Shown: positions 1 to 11,100 of the stretch, piece by piece
Position numbering within the stretch: the stretch's first letter is position 1
Layout: every line of letters begins with the position of its first letter
Origin: a virus
Reading direction: 5' to 3' (one strand)
DNA: 64,000 nucleotides
IMG/VR virus record: IMGVR_UViG_3300009158_000001
Span: 110,108-174,107 of that record
Notes under the pieces: model-generated
Told to the model about the DNA's origin: nothing
Seen by the model: the letters and a program-made list of their open reading frames with translations, nothing else
The model's database searches: none
Position numbers and translations under genes: made by a program

Positions 1-3000
1 AAAAGTTTGTCTTCCGCCAACTACAACTTGAGATCCTGTTCTTGCAGATAAAACATTTGTTAAGTAATTTTTACCAGGTTGAGCATATGCCATTTCTCCT
101 GGCCCAGTACCTACTCCTTCGTGAGCTGTTTCAGGGGTGTCAATGCCAGATACGCGCACACTACCTAGCTTTCTTCTGCCCATGCCAAGAAAGCCTTTGC
201 TAATCAATTCAACTGTATCACCGTCACCAACCGCGTAGTCAACCTTTGCACCATCAACTGCCTGGAGTGCAACACCAGCATCATTTGTTTTGTCAATTGG
301 TGCAGTGTATGAAGTCAAAGCACTCTTAATATCTCCGCCAGCGGCATAGTTACCGCCTTCTAAGATTTGTTTCTCATCACCACTCTTTTTTAAAATTGCT
401 TCAGTTGTTGGTTTCCAACTAGGTTGATCAATCATGTAATCGGCTGCAAGAGCAAGCCCAGCACCAACTATTCCACCTATAGCACCAGCAGTTCTTCCTA
501 CATTAGAAACAAACCAACTTGCGTCTTTCAGCGCAGATACCGCAATCTTTCCTCCCGCACCCGCAGGAGAAACAGCATTCGCAAGAAACCTATCTGCGGT
601 TTCTCTCTGTAGTTTTATTTTTCCTAATCCTTGCATTGTCAGGCTAGCCATCGCCTTAAAGTGACCAACACTTTGAGGTCTTGCAAATTTAACAGCACTT
701 AAAGAACTACTCAATTCATGTAGTCCTCTACCTAGACCTCCTATAGTCAGACCATATCCCTTAGAGGAAACATTCTTAAAAATTTGATCTAGAGTTCCTT
801 TAGTCTGTTCTATTATTTGCCGGGTAAGAGCTCCATCACCTTGATCAAATCTCAACTTTAATTCATCAGTCAATTTCTGTCCAAGACTTCCATTTGGTTC
901 CCGAAGTCTTCCTGTTAAAGTCTCAAACCTTTCCATCAAACTTTCTGGAGTTAATCCCCTACTCGCAATGCTTTCACTCTCAGCATACTGCCCAACCATA
1001 TGTTCAAAAACACGCCTATGCGCTGTTTCCGCACTTGCACCGCCTGCAATCAAGTCTGCGTGCATTTTCTTCATATCGTCTACTAGATGATAGTCATGCG
1101 TCTTATTAAAGAAAGAGTATGTTGCTCCATCCTTTGTAACTTTTTCATGCCGGACTTGGCCTTGTCGAGTTCCAAGGTTAAATGGCTCGTAGGCATCAGT
1201 CTGAATATTGATTGGTTCAGTGTGATATTGAATTTCACCACTCAAATCAGCAACTGGCATAGGCCTATTAACTATAACTTCATCTACTATGCCTTCCGCG
1301 TTTTCTAATTTAATAACCTTTCCTGGCTTTTCATCTGGATAAGGCAATTCTCTTTTGATAATAGGATTACCTTCTTCGTCCAATTTTAAAGCATCAACAG
1401 TTAATTCCTTTTTTGCATCAAACAAAGATGCTTGTCCAGATACCAGATTAGCAGTCTCATGAATCCTAAGAAGTTCCTTGTCAATGTTGTAATTTTTTGT
1501 TACATCACCTATTGTTCCCTGATTCCATCTGGCAAGAAGAGGATTTGCACTGCTTTCATCTACATCAAAAAGAACTCTACCTTGTGCATCTGTTGTTATA
1601 GGCTCAAGTTCCGTATCTTTCAAGTATGAAGTAAGACTTAGCCATCCTCTTTTCTTGCTGTCAAACAGTATACTTGTTGCCGCAATAAGGGACTTCATCT
1701 GTCCACCAATTGACGCGGTTTCTTTTCCTTGGTTTACGGTATAGACATCTTTAACTGTTTCATACAGTTTTGCATCTGTTAAAAGTTTTCCCTGAAGAAC
1801 TGTGTCCATCAAAGCTAAATGCTCTTCCTTTGCTCCATAGAAGGCCCTAGATGCCCAGTCAATTTTTGTACCAGAAAATACATCTGGCCCTGTTGGAATA
1901 TATCCAGTTTGCATAAGACCAGAAAATAACATCTTAGTAAGTTCAAGCTGATCTTTGTTATGAAGTCCTTGTCCTATATTTTTTTCCCACATTGGGAAAA
2001 GACTAATCATTTCATTGGTTTTCCCTTCCATTCTTAATCTATCCACACCTTGTGTATAGTGATAGTTGGTAGGATCCATAATGTTTCTTTTATACTGTGA
2101 CTTCCAGTATGCATCAAACATTTGTCTAATTTCTGATAGATCTTGAATTCCTTCTGGTCCAGTCCTGAAAGCTTTCATAATATCAGGATCTTGATTTAAA
2201 GGAACACGGTCCTCTGGGAACATTGCTACATTGTAATTGCCTTTGAAATCCCTGACATGCGCTCCTATTCCGTCATCTGCTGGTCGAATAACAGATATCT
2301 GTCTTTCTCCTGCGTCATCCACAGAAGGAACAATAGCGGTAAAGAATTTATTCTTGTTTGGTAATTTGCTTTTATCAGAAACATTCTGGGTAAAGTATTC
2401 CCAAAGTTTGCCAAGTCTGAAGGATTCAAAGGTCATATTTGCAGCAATTAATGCTTTATTATTGTCACTTCCTTGCTTCGCAAATATCATAGACCACTTA
2501 GCAGCTTCTCTTTGGCTATAAATACGCTGGCCGTCTGCAAGTTCAACAAACCCTTGCTCTTCTAGTTTTTTAAAGATGCCTGTAATCTTCTCATCATCTA
2601 TGGCACCATCAGCACCTGCATTTTCTTCATAGAACTTTTTAAGGAAATCATATTTACTTTCTGCCCATCCTCCAAAGAGTGTTCTGAAACTATCTAAGCT
2701 TTCAGGGGTGTGCTCAACAACTCTATATGTTCTTTCTCTTGCTTCACCTGCGGCATTCTCCGCTGCAGTGTCAGTAAGCAAAGCAGTAGGCATCATATCT
2801 AAAGCAAGAAATCCTTTTTCCATTTGCTCAGAAGGTGACATCCGAGTAATCGAAGTTCTACCTTCTTGGGTTGAAATTAACTTGTCGATCTGATTTAGAT
2901 TTTCCATATCAATCATGGCAAGCTGAAGTATTGGAGCATTTCTTCCAAGACCACCAGTCTCAATGTCCACAATCATAGCATTTCTAATAATGTCAGGTGT

Positions 3001-3486
3001 CTTAAAGTTAAAGACTGACATTGCCGAAAGTTTTAATTTTAAATCCCTAATGCCTTGACTTGAAGCTCCACTCAGTATTTGTCCAAAAGTATCGCCTTGG
3101 CCTGCTGCAGCATAAGATGCTAATTTCGCAGTTACATCTTTAAATAATGCTGTCTTTTCTGCAAGTACAGTCTCTGTAAAGTTAATAAAGTTTTTACCAG
3201 GAGCAGCACCAATTAACTGTGCGCCCTTGCCTATCGCAGTATCTGTAGCAGTCATCAAGTACTGCTTGAAATTAGTCTTATCGTTTAGCGCTTTAACAAC
3301 CTCAGATCCAAATCTGAATGTTCCTTTAGCAATACTTTTAACAAGAGTAAAAGTACCACGTGCACTAGCATCAACTTCAGAAAGATAGTTACTACCTCTG
3401 TACTTGCCTGCCAAAGCAGTGATTCCTTTTATAGGATCTGCATCTGGATTTAAAAGATAATCTTTTAATGTGTATGCAGAGGCCAT
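1..3486 (-). CDS. Giant protein with DEDDh-exonuclease-like core and C-terminal SNase-like domain (3' end outside window)
   Basis: Reading the minus strand from ATG at 3486, 1,162 codons are open to the window edge, so the C-terminus is missing. Residues 174-179 read DIETGG followed by ILQLAMI, like ExoI of DnaQ-type nucleases. Residues 350-354 (NMTFE) could be ExoII with Glu for Asp. H556 and D561 (HLALMD) match the Hx4D spacing of ExoIII. The motifs are further apart than in DnaQ, implying insertions. Residues 1087-1092 (GDGDTV) and 1111-1119 (RVSGIDTPE) match the staphylococcal-nuclease core. A hydrophobic stretch (Gly/Ala-rich, ending AADYMID) lies between. The gene is followed on the same strand by nothing visible and preceded by the 437-aa gene 12 nt away, so the two are probably co-transcribed. 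A virion-packaged or DNA-ejection nuclease is inferred only. Domain calls are by eye. Confidence 0.8.
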   Translation of the reverse strand, partial: MASAYTLKDYLLNPDADPIKGITALAGKYRGSNYLSEVDASARGTFTLVKSIAKGTFRFGSEVVKALNDKTNFKQYLMTATDTAIGKGAQLIGAAPGKNFINFTETVLAEKTALFKDVTAKLASYAAAGQGDTFGQILSGASSQGIRDLKLKLSAMSVFNFKTPDIIRNAMIVDIETGGLGRNAPILQLAMIDMENLNQIDKLISTQEGRTSITRMSPSEQMEKGFLALDMMPTALLTDTAAENAAGEARERTYRVVEHTPESLDSFRTLFGGWAESKYDFLKKFYEENAGADGAIDDEKITGIFKKLEEQGFVELADGQRIYSQREAAKWSMIFAKQGSDNNKALIAANMTFESFRLGKLWEYFTQNVSDKSKLPNKNKFFTAIVPSVDDAGERQISVIRPADDGIGAHVRDFKGNYNVAMFPEDRVPLNQDPDIMKAFRTGPEGIQDLSEIRQMFDAYWKSQYKRNIMDPTNYHYTQGVDRLRMEGKTNEMISLFPMWEKNIGQGLHNKDQLELTKMLFSGLMQTGYIPTGPDVFSGTKIDWASRAFYGAKEEHLALMDTVLQGKLLTDAKLYETVKDVYTVNQGKETASIGGQMKSLIAATSILFDSKKRGWLSLTSYLKDTELEPITTDAQGRVLFDVDESSANPLLARWNQGTIGDVTKNYNIDKELLRIHETANLVSGQASLFDAKKELTVDALKLDEEGNPIIKRELPYPDEKPGKVIKLENAEGIVDEVIVNRPMPVADLSGEIQYHTEPINIQTDAYEPFNLGTRQGQVRHEKVTKDGATYSFFNKTHDYHLVDDMKKMHADLIAGGASAETAHRRVFEHMVGQYAESESIASRGLTPESLMERFETLTGRLREPNGSLGQKLTDELKLRFDQGDGALTRQIIEQTKGTLDQIFKNVSSKGYGLTIGGLGRGLHELSSSLSAVKFARPQSVGHFKAMASLTMQGLGKIKLQRETADRFLANAVSPAGAGGKIAVSALKDASWFVSNVGRTAGAIGGIVGAGLALAADYMIDQPSWKPTTEAILKKSGDEKQILEGGNYAAGGDIKSALTSYTAPIDKTNDAGVALQAVDGAKVDYAVGDGDTVELISKGFLGMGRRKLGSVRVSGIDTPETAHEGVGTGPGEMAYAQPGKNYLTNVLSARTGSQVVVGGRQTF

Positions 3487-3498
3487 CTATCTTCTTAC

Positions 3499-4812
3499 TT
3501 ATTCATCATAGTCAAAGGGATCATCTTTATTATCTCTTATTAGACTATTAATCTTACTTAATGCAGCAGACATTTTTGTCATAGTTGAACTAACACTCTC
3601 AACCTTAGTAGACTCCATCTTAGCCTTAGCATTTAACTTGGCTTCTGGGGTGCTTAACAGTTCCTTCATTAGCTGACTGCGCATCTTTTGGAAACGTTCC
3701 TTTAACGCAAAAGCAGGATGTTCCTTCATCGCAGTCTTAACAGGATTGCCGTGTAAGTCGCTACTTAGTACAGCCTCCTGCATCAAGTCTCTACCCTCGC
3801 CAAGGCTATCTCCTTGACTTAATAGCATATTAACCCGGATCTCATAGATATCCAGTTCGGCAAGCTTAGTCGCCAAGCTAATAACACTAGGAGTAATATT
3901 ATTCATATCTCTAAAGTTCTCACTACAGTATTGCTTAACCTTAACCTGGAGAATACTTGCTTCTACGGGGCAAGGTTGCAGTACTGGGAATTTACTAGAG
4001 GCAAGATCAACACTTCCATTGTCTCTCTTAACAGCAAACCAGCATGAGCTGCGAATAGGGCAACTCTCATATCCTTTACATATTAAGGGCACACTAGCAT
4101 AAGTACCATGCTTAACAGCAGCAAGGTGCGACCTCATTCTAGCAGCACTCTGAGGTGTTATATGTAAGTCCTTATATAAGTCAGGATCACTACCAAGAAA
4201 AGTCCCAAGACTACTGTTAGAGAAGAAAGCATTAACATCTATAGTATTAGGATCACTGGCGTCTAAGGCACTCTGAAAAGCTTCCTTAAGACTGATACTC
4301 GTAGCACTACTTTGATCAAGAGGCTCAGCCCTCTCTAGTAAATCTAAGTCACTATCTAGTATCTCCCCCACCCTATCAAGTAGCACTTGTGTACTGGCCT
4401 CCACGCCGCCAAGACCATTAGTATTACGGTTCCCAGAGACCATACTAGAGTCCTTTAACAGGGGGCTAGTCTTAGTAAAGGACTTATCCTCACTGATAGA
4501 CATCTCCCTAGTAGGAAGGCCCTTTGCTGTCTCAGCTACGCTAATGTTAGTATCCTCTAAAGCCTGTAAGTCAAAAGGCATACCGTCTTCCTTAGGGGAA
4601 AACTCTAACGAGTTCCCCAAGGTGTATGGGTCAATAACTTGTCCAGATAACGTTCCAGTATAAGTAGGCTGAGAAAGCCGCGCCGCATTCTTATATAGAT
4701 TATCGGCTCCACGCCCTGCACTGTTGTCGTGGGAAGATCTAGGCTTCTTACCATTAGCCTTGTTTATATCATTGTAATGAGCCAAAACAGAGTACTTCTT
4801 ACTAGTAATCAA
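3499..4812 (-). CDS. Hypothetical protein with four-cysteine cluster
   Basis: 437 codons on the minus strand, ATG at 4812, next to the giant nuclease-like gene with a 12-nt gap. I do not recognise the family. The N-terminal half (about 1-200) is Ser/Thr/Asn/Asp-rich and low in complexity, likely disordered. Residues 245-281 hold C245, C251, C257 and C281 (CKGYESC, RSSC, QPCPVE), a C-x5-C-x5-C-x23-C pattern suited to zinc or an Fe-S cluster. The C-terminal 130 residues are charged and helical, with Lys/Met/Ser-rich heptads. Leu codons TTA/CTA are common here, unlike in the plus-strand ORF that starts 350 nt away. Confidence 0.8.
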   Translation of the reverse strand: MITSKKYSVLAHYNDINKANGKKPRSSHDNSAGRGADNLYKNAARLSQPTYTGTLSGQVIDPYTLGNSLEFSPKEDGMPFDLQALEDTNISVAETAKGLPTREMSISEDKSFTKTSPLLKDSSMVSGNRNTNGLGGVEASTQVLLDRVGEILDSDLDLLERAEPLDQSSATSISLKEAFQSALDASDPNTIDVNAFFSNSSLGTFLGSDPDLYKDLHITPQSAARMRSHLAAVKHGTYASVPLICKGYESCPIRSSCWFAVKRDNGSVDLASSKFPVLQPCPVEASILQVKVKQYCSENFRDMNNITPSVISLATKLAELDIYEIRVNMLLSQGDSLGEGRDLMQEAVLSSDLHGNPVKTAMKEHPAFALKERFQKMRSQLMKELLSTPEAKLNAKAKMESTKVESVSSTMTKMSAALSKINSLIRDNKDDPFDYDE

Positions 4813-5161
4813 ACTAAAGTTTAAACTTTATTAACTTGATACCATAAGGAGCCTTATATATGTATAAGGACAAAACCTCTATATATATTTGGGGAAAAAA
4901 TCTAGGGGAAAAGCTAGGGGGAAAGGGGTATAGGTCTGGGAAAGACGTAGACTTGCCTAAAGAACTCTATATAGGTTTATATATTTATATTTTTATTTTT
5001 ATGGAAAAGAGTGGGTACTTTATATACTGGGACCCTTAAACAACCCATACCCCTATTCGTTTTAGCCCACCCCCTTTAAACGTAAAACTCTGACCGTTAG
5101 GGTGGGACATTGGGTTCCAAAAAGCCCTGCAATTGAGCAGGCACGCGTCTAGGAGTCTGCC
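4813..5161. promoter_or_regulatory. Divergent AT-rich control region
   Basis: 349 nt between the leftward genes and the giant rightward ORF. The left half is very AT-rich with several TATATA-like boxes and a perfect inverted repeat (CCTTATA/TATAAGG) near 4853-4870. A GTTTAAAC palindrome lies at about 4816. A purine-rich run (CTAGGGGAAAAGCTAGG) sits near 4900-4930. TTGCCT near 4953 with TATAGG about 17 nt downstream could be a promoter for the plus strand. The composition switches sharply to GC-rich at about 5.05 kb. The position implies promoters for both directions; the individual boxes are guesses. Confidence 0.45.
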
Positions 5162-5164
5162 ATG
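5151..5164 (+). promoter_or_regulatory. RBS of the giant ORF
   Basis: AGGAG then six bases (TCTGCC) then ATG. This is the same sequence and spacing seen at the 46-aa gene (ATG 19328) and at the internal ATG 6632, which supports 5162 as the start. Confidence 0.75.
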
Positions 5165-8100
5165 ACTATTGCCCTTATCGTCCTCGCCATCTTCGTCTGC
5201 ATTGTCATCCTTTCCAACACGGTGAGCTATCTCATGACCGCCAACAAGACCGCGCCCATCACCCCCGCCGAGGTTCGTATGAACAACAACAACCACCCCC
5301 TCATCGTCCTGGCCATCGTCACCCTGGTTGTCATTGGTGGCCTTGTCACCTTCGGCATCGGCAAGACTGCTGGCCTGTGGGCTCAGCCCTCCTTCGAGGA
5401 TCTCGTTGACCCCTACGCTGTCGCTGAGTATGAGCAGGTTGCCCTGCGCATTACCAGCTTCCCCCACCCTGGTGTTGGCCAGTACTCGCCTGATGAGGGT
5501 ACCAATTGCACGGGCTGGGCCTGGAAGGGCCACATGTACGGCATTACCCATTGTGATGTCGACACATACATCATTGGCAAGGAGACGGGTGAGACCCCTG
5601 ATCCAGTGGTCCGTATCAACACGGATCACGTTGTCAGTGTCCCTGTATTGGGCAATGACCTCTACACCGTTGGCATGGAATGCAGCCCTGACCTTCGCTG
5701 GTGGGGTGCTACCACTGGTGAGTGGCGTAACCTCGATTGGAGCGACATCGACGTTGAGACATTCAGCCCTAACAACCGCGCTGCTAGCCTCATGCTTGAG
5801 CGCTGGCATGGTAGCGTAAACCGAGCACAGGACGCACTGGCTCAGCAGAACGAGTACAGCGCTAGCCTGTACACCAACACCGCCCTGTTCCAGCAGGGTG
5901 AGTGGGAGATCCTTAGCAAGGGTCAGCGCTACTGCTACGACAGCCAGGATGATGTGGTTGGCCATGGTGGCTGGTTCCGTAGTGGCGATAGCGGTGGTGT
6001 CCTTCTCGCAGGGGATGAGCCCATCGGCGCTGTTAGCTACAGCAACGGGTCTGAGACCCGCAACTGCTTCAGCGCAATTGCGTTGTCGCAGGAGAAGTCC
6101 TACCAGGACTTTGAGTTCCGGGAACTCTCTTCGACCACCATGGACCTGACTGGGAAGTTCAAGACCGCTGCTTCCCACTCGGGTATGCAGGGGCGGATTT
6201 TCCGTAGCCTCAACACCGAAACCACCAACGCCCATCAGGGCAAGGAGAATTTCATGCCTTACCTCATCCTCGCCATCCTCGGCCTCATCCTCGCTGCCGC
6301 CACCACGACCATCAAGGTCAAGGAGTTTCTCATGTCCAACCTTCGCACCATCGTCATTGGTTTCCTGATTGTCCTGGGCCTTGTGGTCCCGATCGTTCTG
6401 GCGTGGAACCACGCCCTCACGGTTTGTCCTGTCACGGACGCATGGTTCAGTGTCAACTTTATGAACGGTGCCCTGGTTAGCATCGTCGTTGAAATGGCTG
6501 CAATTGCGGCTGTTCTCGCCATGGCAACGCTTATCTCTGAGATGAGCTGCCCAAAGTGGATGGTTAAGCCTATCCTCGCCATCACCCCCAACCTTGCCAC
6601 CATCACGGCCAATAAGGCCAAGGAGTCTGTCATGCCTATTCGCCTGTACATTGCAATCATCCTCACAATCGCCATCTTCGTCCCCATGGCGCTTATCGCC
6701 ACCTTCCGAGAGGCCTTCGTGTGTATCTTGGGCCTTGGCCCCCTTGCATTCACGGCTATTGACCTCATTCTGCATGTGGAGTACCACTACCATGTGCGTG
6801 AGCTTTCTATCGTGACCAAGAAGCTCATCGCCCACCAGAAGCTGCACAAGCTGCTCTTTGGCGGTATGGCTCTTCTCGCCATGGTTCTTGGTGGGTGCGG
6901 CGATACCATCCAGCAGGCTCCTGCTGGTATGGGCGAAATCGTCGCCGCTCACAACGGCGAATGCAGCGCCTTCCACTGGCAGGGCCAGATCAGGACGGCG
7001 GCTCACTGCACCTATGCCAGCACCGATTGGCGGGACAACGCAACAGCCGTTCTTCACCAGCAGCAAGGAAAGCATGCTATCCCAGAAGACTTGGCAGATA
7101 TCGGCCAAGAGTGTAGCCCCGACCTGCGTTGGTGGGGTGCCACCACTGGTCGGACTCTGCCTGTGGAGGACGTCAAATTCTACGCTGTAAAGCGTGGGCA
7201 AAACGTCTGGGACCTTGGCGAACAAGTTCCTCCATGGACTCCTGGAGCACAGGCCTGCTTCACCCAGACCCTGCACAACCGCTTCTCCGACGGAGATAGC
7301 GGAGGACCCCTTCTCGCCGGTGATGAGCCGGTGGGCAGCGTCTCCTGGAGCAGCAACCTGCCTTGGGGCATGGCCTGCTTCGGCCGACTGGAAAAACAAC
7401 CAATGTGGGGAAATCTCTCCACGTCTTCCCCGCAAGGGGGTAAGGGCTTCCGCATGAAGTCCATCGAAATGACTGACAGCCTCGCTGTCACTTTGACCCA
7501 GGTCTTCACGGACCTTGCCATTGCAGGAGCAATCCTGGCGCTGGCCTTCCTTCTGGCCCGAGTCCGGGCCAAGTTCCGCACGCACGACGAAACCAACGCC
7601 GGCAATTCTGCTGGCCTCATTGGGGCTAAGAACCCCAGTAAGGGACACATGTCCCCCATTTTGGCCTTCGTGGCCCGCCTGACGAGCGTAATCGTCATCC
7701 TCCTCCTTGGTGTCTGCCTGCTGGCAGCACCCGGCGTGACCCCGCTGGTCTCTTCGAACAACAGCCCGACCATCGAGACGGGCATCGACCCTGAGGCCAT
7801 TGCCAAGATTGTCCAGCGCTTGAAGAAGCGCCTGGCGTACGGCATGCGGATGGCCAAGAAGAAGCGGTGGACCGTGCGTCGCTTGAACCGCTGGCTCGTT
7901 GCAAACGGTTACAAGGCCAAGGCCAAGAAGGCCAAGAAGGCGGTCGCAAAGGCCGTTGTCAAGTTTGACCGTGCGGGTATGACCCGCCGTCAGCGTCGCG
8001 CAAAGGCCCATAAGGCCAAGGTTGCAGCAACGAAGGCAGAAACCAAGGCTCGTGGCGTTAAGCGCCGCGCAGAAGCCAAGGCAACGAACGACGCAATCGC

Positions 8101-11100
8101 CAAGCTGGAGGCTGCGATTGCCTTCCTCGGGCTCATTGCCCGCGTGGCCCGTCACCAACGGCGCATGGAAGTGTCGGCTGCGCGGTCGAAGCGCAAGGTG
8201 GCTCGCAAGGCCACTGCTAAGCCCGCCGCCAAGAAGATCATTGTCAGGGCCGAGGGTGCAGGTCGTCCCACCTTCCACCCCCGCCGCAGCAAAGTCCAGG
8301 GATACAACCCTGCCGCACAAAGCCGACAGGAGATCATCACCTCACGCGAAAAGCGGGAAGAGCGTCGCCTTGCACGCGAGGCTCGGCACCTCACGCTCCT
8401 TAATAGGGCATATGCTGCCCTCCTCAACATGGTCGTTGAGGGAACGGCATTCAAAGCAGGCTGGACCCTTCGAGGTGCATGCATGCTGCTGGCGGACAAC
8501 ATGGCTTGGGTTGCCGCCCAGGCCGAGATCCAAACGTTCGATCAAGATGACGACGTGGCCTGGCAGTATGAGGCAGCCGTCCGCAACATCCCCTTCGAGA
8601 TTAAGCGGGAGGTTGAGAACGCAGAGGTCGACGCAGCATGGGCGCTCATCGAGGCCAACGACAAGAAAGTCCTTGCCGAGATCAAGCAAGCGAACGCTAA
8701 GGCGCGGGCCAAGAGGAAGGCAGAGCGTGAAGAGCGCATTGCCACTCACAGGGCGAAGGTCGACGCAGAGCGGGCCGAACGTGAAGCCGCCAAGGCCGTA
8801 AAGGCCGAAGAGCGCAGGAAGCGGGAAATGGCAAAGGCGGAGCGCCTGGTTGAAGCCCTCAAGGCCCGTGAGGCCAAGAAGGGCAAGACCACCAAGGTGG
8901 ATGTTACTCCTGTGTCTCCCGTGGCTAAGCTGCGGGAAGTCCAGGCAAACAGCCCCGTTCTCGCCGTTGTCGCAGGTCTTGGGCTTGCGACTGGCATGGT
9001 GGCCGTTGCCGTCATTGCCCTTGCTGCAATTGCCTTCTTCGCTATTCGCAAGAATCGTGCCGAAGACTGCAAAGAAGAAACGGTCGACGCAGATTGGGGC
9101 GATCTGCTTGAAGCTCCTGCTGAGCCACAGCCCCAGTCCCTGTTGCTGCGTCTGACAGAGCTCTTGGGCCAAGAGTCTCCTGCGCGGGAGGTTGTTGCAT
9201 ATGAACCTGCTCCTGCACCAGTTACTGTACCTGCCGAGCCAGAGCCGCAATCTCTTCTTGGGCGTCTTATTGAGCTTCTGCCTGAGGCTGAGGCGCGTGC
9301 TACTGAGCCTGCCACCTGCGCTTGCGGAATACCGCAGGAAGAAGGCTACGTCTGCGATACCTGCGTACTCAATGAGTATGCTGCTGGTATGGCAAATGCC
9401 CTCGAAAATGCGGTCGAAGAGTTTCCCTTCACCGATCCTGGTGACTGGGATGGCGGGGCAATCGATGACGTGTATGCGGCTCAGCTCATGGCGGCTGACC
9501 GTGAAGCCGCGCAACGCGATGCGGCAGACTTGGAAGAGCACCTGCAGGTTCTTGCGGCAGAAGCTGCTCTTGCAGACCTCGACCAGGAAGCAGAACAGGA
9601 CATTGATCCGCTAGATCTTCTAGTGGAGAAGGCCAAGGAGGAAGAGATGGAAGAGGAAAAGACCCCTGAGCAGGTCTGGGCAGAAATCTGCAATGAGCTG
9701 ACGGTATCCCCTAGGAACTACTCGGCTAATGCTGCAATGAACATCTTGATTGAGATGTATCAGCGCAAGATTGACCTGTTCCGTTTCCGCCATTTCGGCA
9801 CTACTCGTACGTTCACCCGCAAAGACAAAGACGGGGATAGGCGTACCAGTAAGACAAAGACTCTGCGCAAGGACGTTATTGTCCGGTTTGCCAGCATCCT
9901 GCGTCAGGACAAGGAGATGGCAACGTGGTTTGCGGAAGCAAGTCACGATCCCTCTTGGGAGCAGTTCTGGGTTGGCATCGAGTCCCTTATGAAGGACAAG
10001 AAGCAGGCTTGGACTGCCCAGGATTGGCGTATCCTTCGAGCCAGGTACGAAGCGGCTGTCTTGGTCGTTAACGACCTCTGCATCGAGTTCCTCGGTCAGT
10101 CGAAGAGCAAGCCAAAGTTCATGGCAAGTGAAGTCTCTTGTCTTGTAACCAAAGACACCTTCCGCTACCGTGCAGTTGGTGCGCAGGAAGCGATGGAAGC
10201 CTGCAAGCGCATTAACGCAAAGCACAAAGGTGGCTTCTGTGTGGCTCGTGGTGTCTACCAAGAGCAAATGCTTAGCGGCTCTCACCTGCCCTGGGTTGTT
10301 GATAAGGCTGACGGGGAAGGCAACTGGCTGGAGTTTGGCTTTGTTCTCACCACCAGCGCTGGTGTTGCAGACTGGGGCTTTGGCCGTGAAAACCGCAACA
10401 ATAGCAGTGTTGAGCTGAAGACTGCCACAGAAATGCTTGGTGGAATTGTCCAGCTTGATCAGTACAAGCCAGAACGTGCGTACATCGAGATGTTCCACAA
10501 GAACTGGACCTTGATGAAGAAGCCCAGCCTTAACGACTGGAAGACTTTCATTAAGACAGCCTTTGCCAATGGCAACATGTTATTCATTAACCCAACGACA
10601 ATGGATACCAGGCATGTCGCCAAGAACGGCACCAGTTACAGTAAGTCTGTAACTGACAATGGCACAACAGCCAGCACGGTCCATACTTTCTTCAACGATG
10701 GTAGCGTGACCACGGTAATGACGCGCAAGACTCTTGATGCAAATTCGAAAGGCTTTGCTCACAAGTTCAGCAGTGCGCGGACGACTATCAGGAAGTTCTT
10801 CTTGAAACACTCTGGTATTCGTGATCTCAAGGTTCTTCCTTGGGAAGTTGTCGAAAGCCGAGATGAGCTGGCAACAAAGTTTGGCAATGAGTCGTATGAC
10901 CAATACCAGGCATGCCGTAAAGCAATCTCTGCTGATCGCAATCATCGGCTAGACGTTGTAGTTCTTAGCCGCGTGAACAATGCACGGTTTGAGGCTTGGG
11001 CTACTGAGTATGTGCAGAATAAGCAATCATCGGTTGTTTATCACATCAAGACTCGGCAGCCTTTGACGCTCAGCCAGCTCAACAAGCAGAATAAGGCCCT

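Noticed and set aside
5036-8320. 1,094-codon antisense ORF opposite the start of the megagene
   Set aside because: No RBS, unnatural composition, and it is explained by rarity of TTA, CTA and TCA codons in the GC-rich sense frame.
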